Below are positions 17,910 through 25,573 of a stretch of DNA of 29,817 nucleotides, piece by piece. The notes below the pieces were generated by a model that saw nothing but the letters and a program-made list of their open reading frames with translations, had not been told where the DNA came from and ran no database searches. A program made the position numbers and the translations under genes. This DNA is from a virus: the IMG/VR virus record IMGVR_UViG_3300042553_000242, positions 1 to 29,817 of that record. One strand, given 5' to 3'. Every line of letters begins with the position of its first letter. The first letter of the stretch is position 1.

Positions 17910-18720
17910 TCTGGCTCGCAACTCGGATTGGGAACAGTGGGTTTTGCTCCGATCCGACGTTCACCACGACAACCCGAAATGCGACCAATCGCTGGAGAAA
18001 AAGCACCTCGACGAAGCCGTCGAGTTTCACGCCCCAATCATCGATAACGGCGATCTATTCTGCGCCATGCAAGGTAAGTGGGACAAACGAGCCGACAAGA
18101 ACGCATTGCGTCCGGAGCATCAAGGCAGCAACTACTTCGATTTACTGGTCGATACCGCTGCCGATTTCTACCGACCGTACATGCAACAATTCGCGGTAGC
18201 GGGTCGAGGCAACCACGAAACCGCGATCACCAAACAACACGAAACCGACCTAACCGACCGCCTCGCTTCTCGCATGCGACAGATGGGCGGCATCGTTGAG
18301 GCAAGCGGCTATGGAGGTTGGGTGTTTTTCCGATTCGTCGACAGCAAATCAATCAAAGACACTCTAGCACTTTATCACTACCACGGATCCGGTGGTGGGG
18401 GGATTATCACAAAGGGAACATTGCAGCCTTCTCGGATTGCTGGATTTACCCCTGACGCAAATATCGTATTAACAGGCCACACTCACGATGAGTGGTCGTT
18501 TACAATCCCTCGTCAACGCATCAGCGATCGCGGCGTGATCTACCAAGACGAGCAACTACACATCCGTTGCCCAGGCTACAAAGACGCCTGGGGTGATGGC
18601 TCAGGCGGTTGGGAAGTCGAGCGCATGCTCGGGCCGAAAGCCCTCGGATCCGCTTGGTTGCGTTTTTACTGGCACAACGCTTCTAGTCGGGTCCGCTACG
18701 ACACCATGAGGGCCAAATGA
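17857..18720 (+). CDS. Calcineurin-like metallophosphoesterase
   Basis: A 287-residue protein starting at ATG 17857 behind AGGAG (17845-17849) within the previous gene. It has the full set of metallophosphoesterase metal ligands in order: SDVHHDN (Asp34, His36), DNGD (63-66), GRGNHE (GNH 118-120), YHYHG (173-177) and GHTH (207-210). These enzymes hydrolyse phosphomono- or diesters, including DNA ends, with two bound metal ions. The substrate cannot be read from the sequence. A location in the late tail region is unusual for a DNA-repair nuclease, so it may act on nucleotides or on DNA during infection. Confidence 0.88.
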   Translation: MGWSLRKLERNVVEIKIDLARNSDWEQWVLLRSDVHHDNPKCDQSLEKKHLDEAVEFHAPIIDNGDLFCAMQGKWDKRADKNALRPEHQGSNYFDLLVDTAADFYRPYMQQFAVAGRGNHETAITKQHETDLTDRLASRMRQMGGIVEASGYGGWVFFRFVDSKSIKDTLALYHYHGSGGGGIITKGTLQPSRIAGFTPDANIVLTGHTHDEWSFTIPRQRISDRGVIYQDEQLHIRCPGYKDAWGDGSGGWEVERMLGPKALGSAWLRFYWHNASSRVRYDTMRAK

Positions 18721-18721
18721 C

Positions 18722-18982
18722 ATGCGAGTCCGCATCCGAGGCCGCTACTTCACCATGACCTTCGAGCGACTTCCTCGAACGCATGACGGCATCTGCAACT
18801 ACGCAGACCGCCAGGTAAAGATCCGCAAGACCCTCCGTGGCGAGCGTCAGCTAGAGGTGATCATCCACGAGCTGCTCCACGCGGCCCACTGGGACTTAGA
18901 CGAAACCGCCGTCACGGAAACCGCCGAAGACCTCGCTAGGATCCTCTGGCGACTCGGCTACCGCTTGAAAAAAGACAATTGA
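18722..18982 (+). CDS. Small zincin metallopeptidase-like protein
   Basis: An 86-residue protein, one base after the phosphoesterase stop. It contains HELLHAAHWDLDE: the HExxH zinc motif is at residues 49-53 and a candidate third ligand Glu61 follows at short range. This is the compact phage zincin pattern, distantly like SprT or ImmA/IrrE catalytic helices. Upstream residues 8-40 form beta strands (RYFTMTFERLP). The substrate is unknown; the enzyme core is complete but very short. It is the last gene before the regulatory region with the promoter at 18979. Confidence 0.65.
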   Translation: MRVRIRGRYFTMTFERLPRTHDGICNYADRQVKIRKTLRGERQLEVIIHELLHAAHWDLDETAVTETAEDLARILWRLGYRLKKDN

Positions 18983-19007
18983 AAAACACTGTACAGATGG
19001 TTACAAT
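18979..19007 (+). promoter_or_regulatory. Sigma70-type promoter, leaderless start
   Basis: TTGAAA at 18979-18984 and TACAAT at 19002-19007 are separated by exactly 17 bases, close to consensus. The expected transcription start, 6-7 bases after the -10 box, falls on or next to the ATG at 19014, so the message for the HTH gene would have no leader or Shine-Dalgarno. Confidence 0.7.
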
Positions 19008-19013
19008 CTGAGC

Positions 19014-19196
19014 ATGACCGCAACAGAGGCCGCATCGAAAATTGGTTGTTCCGTCGCCACCGTGACCCGGTGGGCAAAATTTCTTGGTTTTTCCAAAAAG
19101 TACGGAAGTGCTCTTTTTCTCAACGAAAAGCAAGTGAAAACGATCAAAGCGAGATGGCATCAGCGGAGAGGCAATCCGAATTTTGTCAAAAAATAG
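19014..19196 (+). CDS. Small helix-turn-helix DNA-binding protein
   Basis: A 60-residue protein whose ATG coincides with the predicted transcription start, so it is probably leaderless as lambda cI is from PRM. Residues 4-25 (EAASKIGCSVATVTRWAKFLG) form a clear helix-turn-helix of the MerR/excisionase type, and the rest is basic (RWHQRRGNPNFVKK). A regulator or recombination directionality factor is likely. A perfect 16-bp palindrome begins 14 bases after its stop codon, a plausible binding site, and a related dyad occurs at 2702-2720. Confidence 0.65.
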   Translation: MTATEAASKIGCSVATVTRWAKFLGFSKKYGSALFLNEKQVKTIKARWHQRRGNPNFVKK

Positions 19197-19209
19197 CGGC
19201 ATACTCTAT

Positions 19210-19225
19210 TGCAAAACGTTTTGCA
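19210..19225. promoter_or_regulatory. Perfect 16-bp palindrome (operator candidate)
   Basis: TGCAAAACGTTTTGCA is fully self-complementary. It lies between the HTH gene and the next small gene. A weak promoter (TTGTCA at 19183-19188, TCTATT at 19205-19210) ends at its edge, so a bound dimer would cover the transcription start. Confidence 0.6.
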
Positions 19226-19294
19226 CGCCGATAAAGTACATCACACAAGCGACGCACGGGGCGACGCGGGAAACACAAACCGGGAGATAGAGAG

Positions 19295-19453
19295 ATGACC
19301 ATCAATCAAGCACAAGCAGTAGCAATGGAAGTTCTGAACAATGACAACGCAGCGGTTTCAGTAGTTGTCGAGTTTGTATCGACCACGACGCAGCAAACTA
19401 TGTACGCGACCTTTAATCGCAACGGATTGCAATCGGTGGCATCGCACCAATAA
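19295..19453 (+). CDS. Small hypothetical protein (52 aa)
   Basis: A 52-residue ORF starts at ATG behind GGGAG (19282-19286). The protein is rich in Gln, Asn, Thr and Val, with an N-terminal helix (TINQAQAVAMEVLNN) and a beta-rich second half (AAVSVVVEFVST, QTMYATFNRNG). It lies downstream of the palindrome and is closed by an intrinsic terminator, so it forms its own transcription unit. No family recognised. Confidence 0.55.
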   Translation: MTINQAQAVAMEVLNNDNAAVSVVVEFVSTTTQQTMYATFNRNGLQSVASHQ

Positions 19454-19471
19454 ATTGTCACCCGCCCTTCC

Positions 19472-19494
19472 GCCGGGATGGGCTCCGGCTTTTT
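19472..19494 (+). terminator. Intrinsic terminator
   Basis: GCCGG (19472-19476) pairs with CCGGC (19485-19489) around an eight-base loop and is followed immediately by TTTTT. It is 19 bases after the 52-residue gene's stop. The stem is short, so termination may be partial. Confidence 0.6.
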
Positions 19495-19514
19495 ATTCAC
19501 TAGGGAGAACAATT

Positions 19515-19706
19515 ATGAAAGCGTTTCAAACGAACAAAGTTACCAAAGACGGTCTCACAATTTACGATCTTGACCCACAGGCTTCCGAACTGTGGGCAGT
19601 CGCTGGGCCTGCTGGTCACGATCCAACGGCTATTGATCCGGACAATCTGCCCGCAGGGTTCCGCTGGGTTGAGGCTTGGGAGTTCGACGAACCGATCGTT
19701 CCATAG
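19515..19706 (+). CDS. Small hypothetical protein (63 aa)
   Basis: A 63-residue acidic protein starts at ATG behind AGGGAG. It has a short beta N-terminus (MKAFQTNKVTKDGLTIYDLD), Pro/Asp-rich turns and an aromatic C-terminus (FRWVEAWEFDEP). It lacks membrane segments and cysteines. It sits just upstream of the structured leader of csrA and may be transcribed with it. Function unknown. Confidence 0.5.
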   Translation: MKAFQTNKVTKDGLTIYDLDPQASELWAVAGPAGHDPTAIDPDNLPAGFRWVEAWEFDEPIVP

Positions 19707-19733
19707 CGGCAAGTCTCCCGCTGCTAGGTCGCT

Positions 19734-19786
19734 CCTGCTCGTAGCAGGGGCGGCTTCCTGCCCTTTCGCGGAAGGGTGCGAAGCCG
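19734..19786 (+). promoter_or_regulatory. Two hairpins in the csrA leader
   Basis: CCTGCT (19734-19739) pairs with AGCAGG (19743-19748). A second hairpin pairs CGGCTTC (19751-19757) with GAAGCCG (19780-19786) and contains an inner CCCTT/AAGGG stem whose loop end carries GGA. No T-run follows. Together with the GGA motifs at the csrA ribosome site, these may form CsrA-binding RNA for autoregulation. Confidence 0.45.
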
Positions 19787-19821
19787 TTTGTGCAGGTTAA
19801 ATTTCAACGGAGGACGCAAGG

Positions 19822-20016
19822 ATGTTGGTTTTAGGACGCAAGGAAAACGAGTCGATTCGAATTGGCGATCGCATCAAGATCACGGTGCGGGAGGTCGTTG
19901 GCAATCGGGTCAAGCTGGCGTTCGACGCGCCAAAGTGGATCACGATCAGGCGCGAAGAGGTTCCAGCGAGAGAGATTGCGGTTAAAGAGAAGAACGAAAG
20001 CGAGGTGCAAGCATGA
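19822..20016 (+). CDS. csrA: CsrA/RsmA-family RNA-binding translational regulator
   Basis: A 64-residue CsrA homologue. CsrA dimers bind GGA motifs near ribosome sites and block or stabilise mRNAs. The family signatures are present: MLVLGRK at the start (Leu4, Arg6), SIRIGD, the GNRVKLAFDAP strand pair and the RNA-binding ITIRREEV segment with Arg44. The ribosome region GGAGGA (19809-19814) and GGATG (19820-19824) contains GGA motifs itself, so self-repression is likely. A phage copy could redirect host translation or time phage genes. It overlaps the next gene by four bases (ATGA), at the head of the replication/recombination operon. Confidence 0.92.
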   Translation: MLVLGRKENESIRIGDRIKITVREVVGNRVKLAFDAPKWITIRREEVPAREIAVKEKNESEVQA

Positions 20017-20411
20017 ACGACAAACAACGCGATTATTTGCTTGAGGCATACGTGGCGGACTCGGTCCATGAGATCGAATGTCCTCGATGCGTCAGCCGCA
20101 GCGAGTTGACCGACGACTGCCCATACTGCGGTGGTCGATGGATGATACCGCTCGGGCGGATCAAGCATGAGTGGCTCGATTCGGAGTTCGCGGCAGCGGC
20201 TCATGGCGATCGGCCCGAGTGGATGCACAACGGTCTGTATCATGTGGTCGATCAATGCAGCGGTGAGATCGATCGCTGGTTGGTCAGTCATTACGGAGTG
20301 TGGTGGGTCAGCCGCGAGGATTATTTGGCGGCATGGGAGCGACGCAAAACGCGACGTGAGTACTCGGCGTTTATCGACGGCACAAAGAAAATTTGGGGAG
20401 ATCAGTCATGA
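20013..20411 (+). CDS. Zinc-ribbon hypothetical protein
   Basis: A 132-residue protein overlapping csrA by four bases. It contains CPRC (residues 24-27) and CPYCGG about 14 residues later, a zinc ribbon. A Trp/His-rich region follows (EWMHNGLYHVV, WLVSHYGVWWVSREDY) and a basic C-terminus. The zinc ribbon with a Trp-rich beta domain is common among small phage proteins of unknown function. It is probably co-translated with csrA. No enzymatic motif. Confidence 0.6.
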   Translation: MNDKQRDYLLEAYVADSVHEIECPRCVSRSELTDDCPYCGGRWMIPLGRIKHEWLDSEFAAAAHGDRPEWMHNGLYHVVDQCSGEIDRWLVSHYGVWWVSREDYLAAWERRKTRREYSAFIDGTKKIWGDQS

Positions 20412-20626
20412 GTGAATCATTGGCTAGGAAGATTTTAGCGGAGTCGGCAGCGGATGGCATGTGGACCTACATCACTGCAATACGCGACATCATCGACGAC
20501 GCCGACATGCTCGGCGACACCGACGCGAACCGACAATTGGCAGCGATCAAGCGATTGGTGGCGAGTGCGGCTAAGGACGCAGATTGTTACTCGAAGGCGA
20601 GAGGATTCAACGATGCCAAGGTATGA
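20408..20626 (+). CDS. Small helical hypothetical protein
   Basis: A 72-residue protein starting at ATG 20408, overlapping the previous gene by four bases. It appears fully helical (SLARKILAESAADGMWTYITAIRDIIDD, ANRQLAAIKRLVASAAKDAD). It overlaps the exonuclease start by 14 bases, so it is a coupled member of the recombination operon. No family recognised. Confidence 0.55.
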   Translation: MSESLARKILAESAADGMWTYITAIRDIIDDADMLGDTDANRQLAAIKRLVASAAKDADCYSKARGFNDAKV

Positions 20627-21434
20627 AAGCGGGTCGGTAAGTAACTCGCAACTGACGACGCTCAAGCGATCGGTTGCGGAGTTTTATCAGCGGTACATCC
20701 TCAACAGTTGGCCGGACAAGGAAGAGAGCGACACGCTTAGGCTGGGCTCGCTGGTGCATTGTTTAGCGTTGGAGCCCAGCAAGGTGCATGAAAAGTTTGC
20801 GGTGGCTCCGGACGTGAAGGGGAATACAAAAGAAGGCAAGGCTGCAAAAGCGGCGTTTGCCGAAACGATTCAAGGCAAGACTATCGTCTCGTCTGGTGTA
20901 TTCGATCGTGCTCAAACGTGCCTTCTAGCGTTGCGGGAGCATGCCGAGGCGTCAGCGATCCTACAGTTTGCCAAGCGATCGGACGCAATGATAGAGAAGC
21001 CTATCCACGGCGAATGGAATGGCGTTGCTGTTGCCGGAACTCCGGACTTGGTGGTTCTTGAGTTGGGCCTGATTGTCGATGTCAAAACGACCAGCGATGC
21101 GAGTCCGGCTGAATTCTCAAAGTCGGTCGTCAACTACGGCTATCACCGTCAAGCCGCGATGTATCTGGAGCTGTGTCAGCAGGCTTACGGAATGGCAGAT
21201 CGTTTTCTGTTTGTGGTCGTCAAGACCACCGACCCGTTTGAGGTCGCAGTGTACGACCTGAACTTTCAGGCACTTCGGCAAGGACGGTCGGAGTTGATCG
21301 AGTTGATCGACGAATACAAACGCCGGAGCGAGTCAGGTGACTGGTCCGCAGATTGGCAAAAAGGTGTGATTGAGTTGCCGTTGCCGCGTTGGTATCGCGA
21401 CCAGTCGTTTCAGTTTAGTGAGGTGGAGTCATGA
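20613..21434 (+). CDS. PD-(D/E)XK exonuclease, RecE/ExoVIII-like
   Basis: A 273-residue protein starting MPRYESGSVS. It carries the core of phage PD-(D/E)XK exonucleases: GSLVHCLALEP (His49), GTPDLVV (Asp145), IVDVKTT (Asp156, Lys158) and YHRQAAMY (Gln180, Tyr184). These resect double-strand ends to expose 3' single strands for an annealing partner, and RecT is the next gene, overlapping by four bases. Family length for the catalytic C-terminal half of RecE is about 260-290, a good match. It acts in replication-linked recombination and repair. Confidence 0.88.
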   Translation: MPRYESGSVSNSQLTTLKRSVAEFYQRYILNSWPDKEESDTLRLGSLVHCLALEPSKVHEKFAVAPDVKGNTKEGKAAKAAFAETIQGKTIVSSGVFDRAQTCLLALREHAEASAILQFAKRSDAMIEKPIHGEWNGVAVAGTPDLVVLELGLIVDVKTTSDASPAEFSKSVVNYGYHRQAAMYLELCQQAYGMADRFLFVVVKTTDPFEVAVYDLNFQALRQGRSELIELIDEYKRRSESGDWSADWQKGVIELPLPRWYRDQSFQFSEVES

Positions 21435-22198
21435 GCACAGAGATTACGACCAACAAGAAGACGAGCATCAAGGAACACTTGAACTCGGAGGCATTTAAGC
21501 AGGAGGTGGCAAGGGTTTTGCCGAAGCACATTACTCCGGATCGCATGGTGCGGACTGGGCTGACGGCGATGATCCGGACTCCGGAGCTGGCGAAGTGTAC
21601 GCCGGAGAGCGTACTCCAATGCATGATGCAATTGTCGCAGTGGGGACTCGAACCAGACGGTCGGCATGCTCACTTGATTCCCTACGGAACGACATGCACT
21701 CTCGTCCTTGACTACAAGGGCATTGTTGATCTCGTCCTGCGCGGCGGCAGCGTACGAACGATTCATGCGGATGTGGTTTTCGAGGGCGATTTGTTTGAGT
21801 ACTCGCTTGGTGAGGTCAAGCATCATACGCCGCACTTCCTGCGAACGGACGCGGGCAAGCCGGAATCGGCGGGCAAAGTGATCGCGGCGTACTGCCACGT
21901 GACGTTCTTGGATGGCGTCACCAAGTCTGAGGTCATGAGCACGGAAGAGATCGAAAAGGTCAGGCGATCGAGCAAGGCTGGTCAGTCCGGCCCGTGGAAA
22001 GATTGGTGGTCGGAGATGGCGAAGAAGACCGTGTTCAAGCGAGCGTCAAAATGGCTCAAATTGAGTGCGGAGGTGAAGGAAGCGATCGACAGAGACCATG
22101 ATCAGCCAGAGCGGATCTCGAACACCGAGCCGCAGCGGTTGCGGTTGGTTGAGGGGTTTGCGGTTCCATCAGTCGTCGAATCGGAGCCGCAGGAATGA
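21431..22198 (+). CDS. recT: RecT-family single-strand annealing protein
   Basis: A 255-residue protein that pairs with the upstream exonuclease. RecT coats single strands and anneals complementary ends. Family features include the N-terminal helices (IKEHLNSEAFKQEVARVLP), the TPESVLQCMMQLSQWGLEPDG segment, ATLVLDYKG-like TCTLVLDYKGIVDLVLR, the strand YCHVTFLDG and the WWSEMAKKTVFKRASKWL segment typical of RecT. The C-terminus is Pro/Glu-rich. Overlaps at both ends (ATGA) indicate tight coupling. Confidence 0.93.
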   Translation: MSTEITTNKKTSIKEHLNSEAFKQEVARVLPKHITPDRMVRTGLTAMIRTPELAKCTPESVLQCMMQLSQWGLEPDGRHAHLIPYGTTCTLVLDYKGIVDLVLRGGSVRTIHADVVFEGDLFEYSLGEVKHHTPHFLRTDAGKPESAGKVIAAYCHVTFLDGVTKSEVMSTEEIEKVRRSSKAGQSGPWKDWWSEMAKKTVFKRASKWLKLSAEVKEAIDRDHDQPERISNTEPQRLRLVEGFAVPSVVESEPQE

Positions 22199-22608
22199 GC
22201 GTCAGCGATCTGTTCGAGTGGGCGGAACGTGCGAGGACGACCGACGCAGAAACCTCCATACAAGCGGCGAGTGAGATACGAGTTTCGCTTGCTGTCCGAA
22301 GAGGGCAGTTCCTGGACGGTCTGACGCGATGCGGCGGATCGGCGACGGCACGCGAGGCGGCATCACAGATCGACGGAGGGAATATTGCACTTCACGATTC
22401 GATTCGTCGCCGGGCATCGGACTTAGCCAGAGACGGATTGATTCGCGAAACAGGGTCGCGAATTTGTGCGGTCAGTGGTAAGCGAGCGACGGTCTACGAA
22501 CGCGGTGGCACATTAGGAGTACAGACACCCTTAACAACGAAAACTCCCGGCCTAGTGGGATGCCAGGCAATTTTTGAACAGTCAACGCAGAAAGGGTGTG
22601 GATCATGA
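22195..22608 (+). CDS. Winged-helix-like hypothetical protein
   Basis: A 137-residue protein overlapping recT by four bases. After a helical lead (SVSDLFEWAERARTTDAE) residues 40-100 resemble a winged helix, with GGSATAREAASQI as the helix-turn-helix and LARDGLIRETGSRICAVSGKRATVYE as wing and turn. This is the pattern of phage 'DNA-binding, MarR-like wing' proteins often found with RecT. The last 30 residues look unstructured. No named family. Confidence 0.55.
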   Translation: MSVSDLFEWAERARTTDAETSIQAASEIRVSLAVRRGQFLDGLTRCGGSATAREAASQIDGGNIALHDSIRRRASDLARDGLIRETGSRICAVSGKRATVYERGGTLGVQTPLTTKTPGLVGCQAIFEQSTQKGCGS

Positions 22609-22694
22609 TTTGGGTTGAGTTGGCAATGATCGGTGCAACATGGATCGGCACCGCAGCATTCGGCTGGATGTTTGCGAGAGAGTTGACGCGGTAA
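22605..22694 (+). CDS. Single-pass membrane micropeptide (29 aa)
   Basis: A 29-residue ORF overlaps the previous stop (ATGA). It is almost entirely one hydrophobic helix (WVELAMIGATWIGTAAFGW), flanked by Glu/Arg at the end. The overlap supports translation, but the ORF is short. It could be a small inner-membrane protein. Function unknown. Confidence 0.4.
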   Translation: MIWVELAMIGATWIGTAAFGWMFARELTR

Positions 22695-22720
22695 ACGATT
22701 TCTTGAAAAGGTGGTTTGGG

Positions 22721-24193
22721 ATGCAATTAACATTTGATACAAGCTCGGTGGAAAGCTACGAGAAGTTTTTGCAGCTTCGTGATTCGCCTGTGTATCACTT
22801 TCGCGGAAATGCGGCTGTGGTTCCAGATGAGTACGCGGCTAGATTCGGCATGGAGTTTAAAGCAAAACCAGCCGAATACATACCGATAAAGCAAGCGTTT
22901 GACTACCAGCAGGATATTGCTAAGGCCGCCATACATAAACGCAAGTACGCAGTTTTCGCTGATTGCGGATTAGGCAAGACGCTGATCCTTTTGGAATACG
23001 CCAGGCACACGCTAAAGCAGTGCGGTGGAAGGGTGTTGATTGTTTCTCCGCTTATGGTTTGCAAGCAGACAATCGAAGAAGCTGGAATATTTTACAAGTC
23101 AATGAATATTAGCCGAGTTGCTGCTGCTGGTCTTCAAGAATGGCTTGACGAAAAAGAGTCCGCAATTGGAGTGACAAACTACGAAGCGATCCGAGAGGGA
23201 TTGACGCAAGGAAATTTAACTGGATTGATCCTTGACGAATCCAGCATGCTCAAGAGCCACTACGGAGCTTGGGGTACTCGATTGATTGAATTGGGCAGGG
23301 GGCTGGAATGGAAACTCTGCGCGACGGGCACGCCAGCACCGAATGATCGCATTGAGTTTGCCAACCACGCAGTCTTTCTAGACCGGGCGAAGACCGTTAA
23401 TGAATTCCTGGCAACGTACTTTATCAACCGAGGTGAGACTCAGAATAGGTGGGAATTGAAACCTCATGCATTGAAGCCATTCTACCGCTCGCTTGCGGAC
23501 TGGTCGATTTTTTTGACGAATCCTGCTGTGTATGGGTGGAAAGACAATGTTGGGGTGACTCCTCCAATCATTGTTCATGTTGACCACATCGAACTGACTG
23601 AAGAGCAGCGTACGGCAGCACGCAACCTGACTGGCGACCTATTGACGACTTCGCTAGGTGGAATTGGCACGAGAGGCAAGTTGTCGCAGATTGCCAAAGG
23701 CAAGAATGGCATCGAATCAAATAAGAATGCGTTTATTCGCAATATGGTTGATGGATGGCCGGACGAGTCAACAATTATCTGGTGTCATTACAACGACGAG
23801 CAGGAACAGATGGAGCGTACGTTTCCGGAAGCTGTTTCGGTGAGCGGCGACACATCGGAGGCTAAACGCGAATCAGCAATCCAACAATTCAAATCGGGAG
23901 AGAAAAAGATTCTGATCACTAAGCCAAAGATTCTTGGATTTGGGCTCAATCTTCAAATTTGCACCAGGCAAGTTTGGAGCGGATTGAAGGACAGCTATGA
24001 AGAATACTACCAGGGGGTAAAGCGATCTAATCGTATTGGCTCAACGCGACCATTGAACGTGCATATCCCGGTCACAGAATTGGAGGTTCCGTTTGTTGAA
24101 AACGTGCTCAGGAAAGCAAGCAGGGTTGAGTCGGACACTAATGAGCAAATGCAGTTATTTAAGGAGGTCGGGCATGCTGCTTTCAAGCATTGA
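22721..24193 (+). CDS. SNF2/DEAD-like superfamily 2 helicase
   Basis: A 490-residue protein with the SF2 motifs in order: Q-like FDYQQD (60-65), Walker A DCGLGKT (81-87), IVSPLMV (107-113), the Walker B LDESSM (161-166), motif III ATGTPAPND (191-199), and a C-terminal GVKRSNRIGSTRP motif VI. Phage SNF2-like ATPases of this size are common in replication modules and translocate on double-stranded DNA. The start at ATG 22721 is chosen for length and motif spacing; a longer upstream reading has no ribosome site and overlaps the micropeptide. The methyltransferase is encoded downstream. Confidence 0.88.
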   Translation: MQLTFDTSSVESYEKFLQLRDSPVYHFRGNAAVVPDEYAARFGMEFKAKPAEYIPIKQAFDYQQDIAKAAIHKRKYAVFADCGLGKTLILLEYARHTLKQCGGRVLIVSPLMVCKQTIEEAGIFYKSMNISRVAAAGLQEWLDEKESAIGVTNYEAIREGLTQGNLTGLILDESSMLKSHYGAWGTRLIELGRGLEWKLCATGTPAPNDRIEFANHAVFLDRAKTVNEFLATYFINRGETQNRWELKPHALKPFYRSLADWSIFLTNPAVYGWKDNVGVTPPIIVHVDHIELTEEQRTAARNLTGDLLTTSLGGIGTRGKLSQIAKGKNGIESNKNAFIRNMVDGWPDESTIIWCHYNDEQEQMERTFPEAVSVSGDTSEAKRESAIQQFKSGEKKILITKPKILGFGLNLQICTRQVWSGLKDSYEEYYQGVKRSNRIGSTRPLNVHIPVTELEVPFVENVLRKASRVESDTNEQMQLFKEVGHAAFKH

Positions 24194-24404
24194 ATTTATT
24201 TCCCAGTACGCAGATATTGTGGAGCAAATTGAGCGGGTTGTTCGACCTGAATACTTTGCTGCTATTCGAGAGTTGTACTGCATTGATCCGCATGATCTGG
24301 TTGAGCCTGATCATTACTTTCATTCACGCAATGCCGCGATCGGCTTTGTGTTTAGCCATATGGAACGAATTTACAAGGAACAAGCAAATGCTGTTAGCAA
24401 ATAA
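24174..24404 (+). CDS. Small hypothetical protein (76 aa)
   Basis: A 76-residue protein starts at ATG 24174 with an excellent AAGGAGGTC ribosome site (24161-24169) inside the helicase gene. It is helical and acidic with several aromatic residues (EFISQYADIVEQIERV, HYFHSRNAAIGFVFSHMERIY). It overlaps both neighbours, which supports it as a real co-translated gene. No family recognised. Confidence 0.5.
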   Translation: MLLSSIEFISQYADIVEQIERVVRPEYFAAIRELYCIDPHDLVEPDHYFHSRNAAIGFVFSHMERIYKEQANAVSK

Positions 24405-25317
24405 CGAACAATGGAAAGTGCATCATGGGGATTGTATTCCCCATATGCTCCAGGACATGCCAGAATCTTCGGTAGACTTTTCGGTGTTTAGCCCGCCGTT
24501 TCCGAGTCTGTACGCTTACACGGATTCGGTATCGGATGTTGGCAACGTGGATAGCGTTGGCGCAGAAGCAAGAATCCATTTATCGTTTTTCTTTAAGGGA
24601 CTCGCAAGGGTTCTTAAACCAGGGCGGGCGGCAATTGTTCACGTTTGCCAAATACCACGCATGAAGCGATCCGGCGGCGTTGGTTTGTGCGACTTTCGAG
24701 GCATAAACATACGACTTGGTGAACGTGCTGGACTTACCTACGAATACGATTGGAGTGTCAGAAAGAATCCGCAGGCTCAGGCAATTCGTACACGTTCCAG
24801 AGAGTTGCAGTTTAGTGGACTTGAGAACGACAGATCCGCACAACGCGGAACCTTGCAGGACTACTTAATCAAGTTCCGCAAGCCTGGTGTAAGCGAAAAA
24901 AAGATCGACACGAAAGGCCAGGTAAGTCGCAACGAGTGGATTGACTGGGCCGAAGGATGCTGGAGCGACATTCACGAAACCGACACGCTGAACACATCCG
25001 CAGCGAAAAGTGAGGAAGACACGAAGCATATTTGTCCGCTCCAGTTGGAGGTGATCCGGCGTTGCGTTCTTTTGTTTTCCGATCCCGGAGAGATCGTGTT
25101 TAGTCCGTTTACTGGCATTGGATCTGAGGGCTACGTTTCGCTAGGCGGAAAATCTCCGAAGACCGGAAAGCGGATCTTGGATCCAAGACGATTTTACGGA
25201 TGCGAATTGAAGCCGGAGTACTACGCTCAGGCATGCAGGAATCTACAGAAAGCGAGTTTAGGACAGGACGTTGGCAATCAGCGGACATTGTTCGATGTGA
25301 TGGAAGCGACAGTTTAG
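24388..25317 (+). CDS. DNA methyltransferase, N4-cytosine type (beta class)
   Basis: A 309-residue S-adenosylmethionine-dependent methyltransferase. Motif IV SPPF (35-38) comes before the cofactor motif FTGIGSEG (241-248), the order of beta-class enzymes; SPP[YF] suggests N4-methylcytosine, though N6-adenine cannot be excluded. Residues 10-40 (VHHGDCIPHMLQDMPESSVDFSVF) resemble the usual start of phage DNA methylases. The middle (120-190) is a basic target-recognition region. No restriction endonuclease is nearby, so it is likely an orphan enzyme that protects phage DNA. The start at ATG 24388 has AAGGAA upstream. Confidence 0.85.
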   Translation: MLLANNEQWKVHHGDCIPHMLQDMPESSVDFSVFSPPFPSLYAYTDSVSDVGNVDSVGAEARIHLSFFFKGLARVLKPGRAAIVHVCQIPRMKRSGGVGLCDFRGINIRLGERAGLTYEYDWSVRKNPQAQAIRTRSRELQFSGLENDRSAQRGTLQDYLIKFRKPGVSEKKIDTKGQVSRNEWIDWAEGCWSDIHETDTLNTSAAKSEEDTKHICPLQLEVIRRCVLLFSDPGEIVFSPFTGIGSEGYVSLGGKSPKTGKRILDPRRFYGCELKPEYYAQACRNLQKASLGQDVGNQRTLFDVMEATV

Positions 25318-25321
25318 AGTC

Positions 25322-25507
25322 ATGACAGTTTCGGACCGAGACATCCTTGAGATGTTCAACGAACGGATCGCGATCATGACGATCGACGGCCAGCAGCCGG
25401 AGGTGATGGCGATTAAGCATGCGTACCAAGTCGTCCGCGAAAGGTACGGGCGGAAGGAGATTCCGCAGTGTGTGGTGGATGCGTGGGCGAAGGCGATGAA
25501 AGGATAA
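25322..25507 (+). CDS. Small helical hypothetical protein (61 aa)
   Basis: A 61-residue protein, four bases after the methyltransferase gene. It is helical (SDRDILEMFNERIAIM, VMAIKHAYQVVRERYG, PQCVVDAWAKAM). No cysteine clusters or membrane segments. Possibly a DNA-metabolism accessory; unrecognised. A 66-base gap without a gene follows before the next ORF, in which I see nothing clear. Confidence 0.5.
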   Translation: MTVSDRDILEMFNERIAIMTIDGQQPEVMAIKHAYQVVRERYGRKEIPQCVVDAWAKAMKG

Positions 25508-25573
25508 CGCCGAAAGGCAACGGAGACGCGGCAACCGTTTCAAAGAGCCGCACAATGAGAAGGACTGTTTGTT

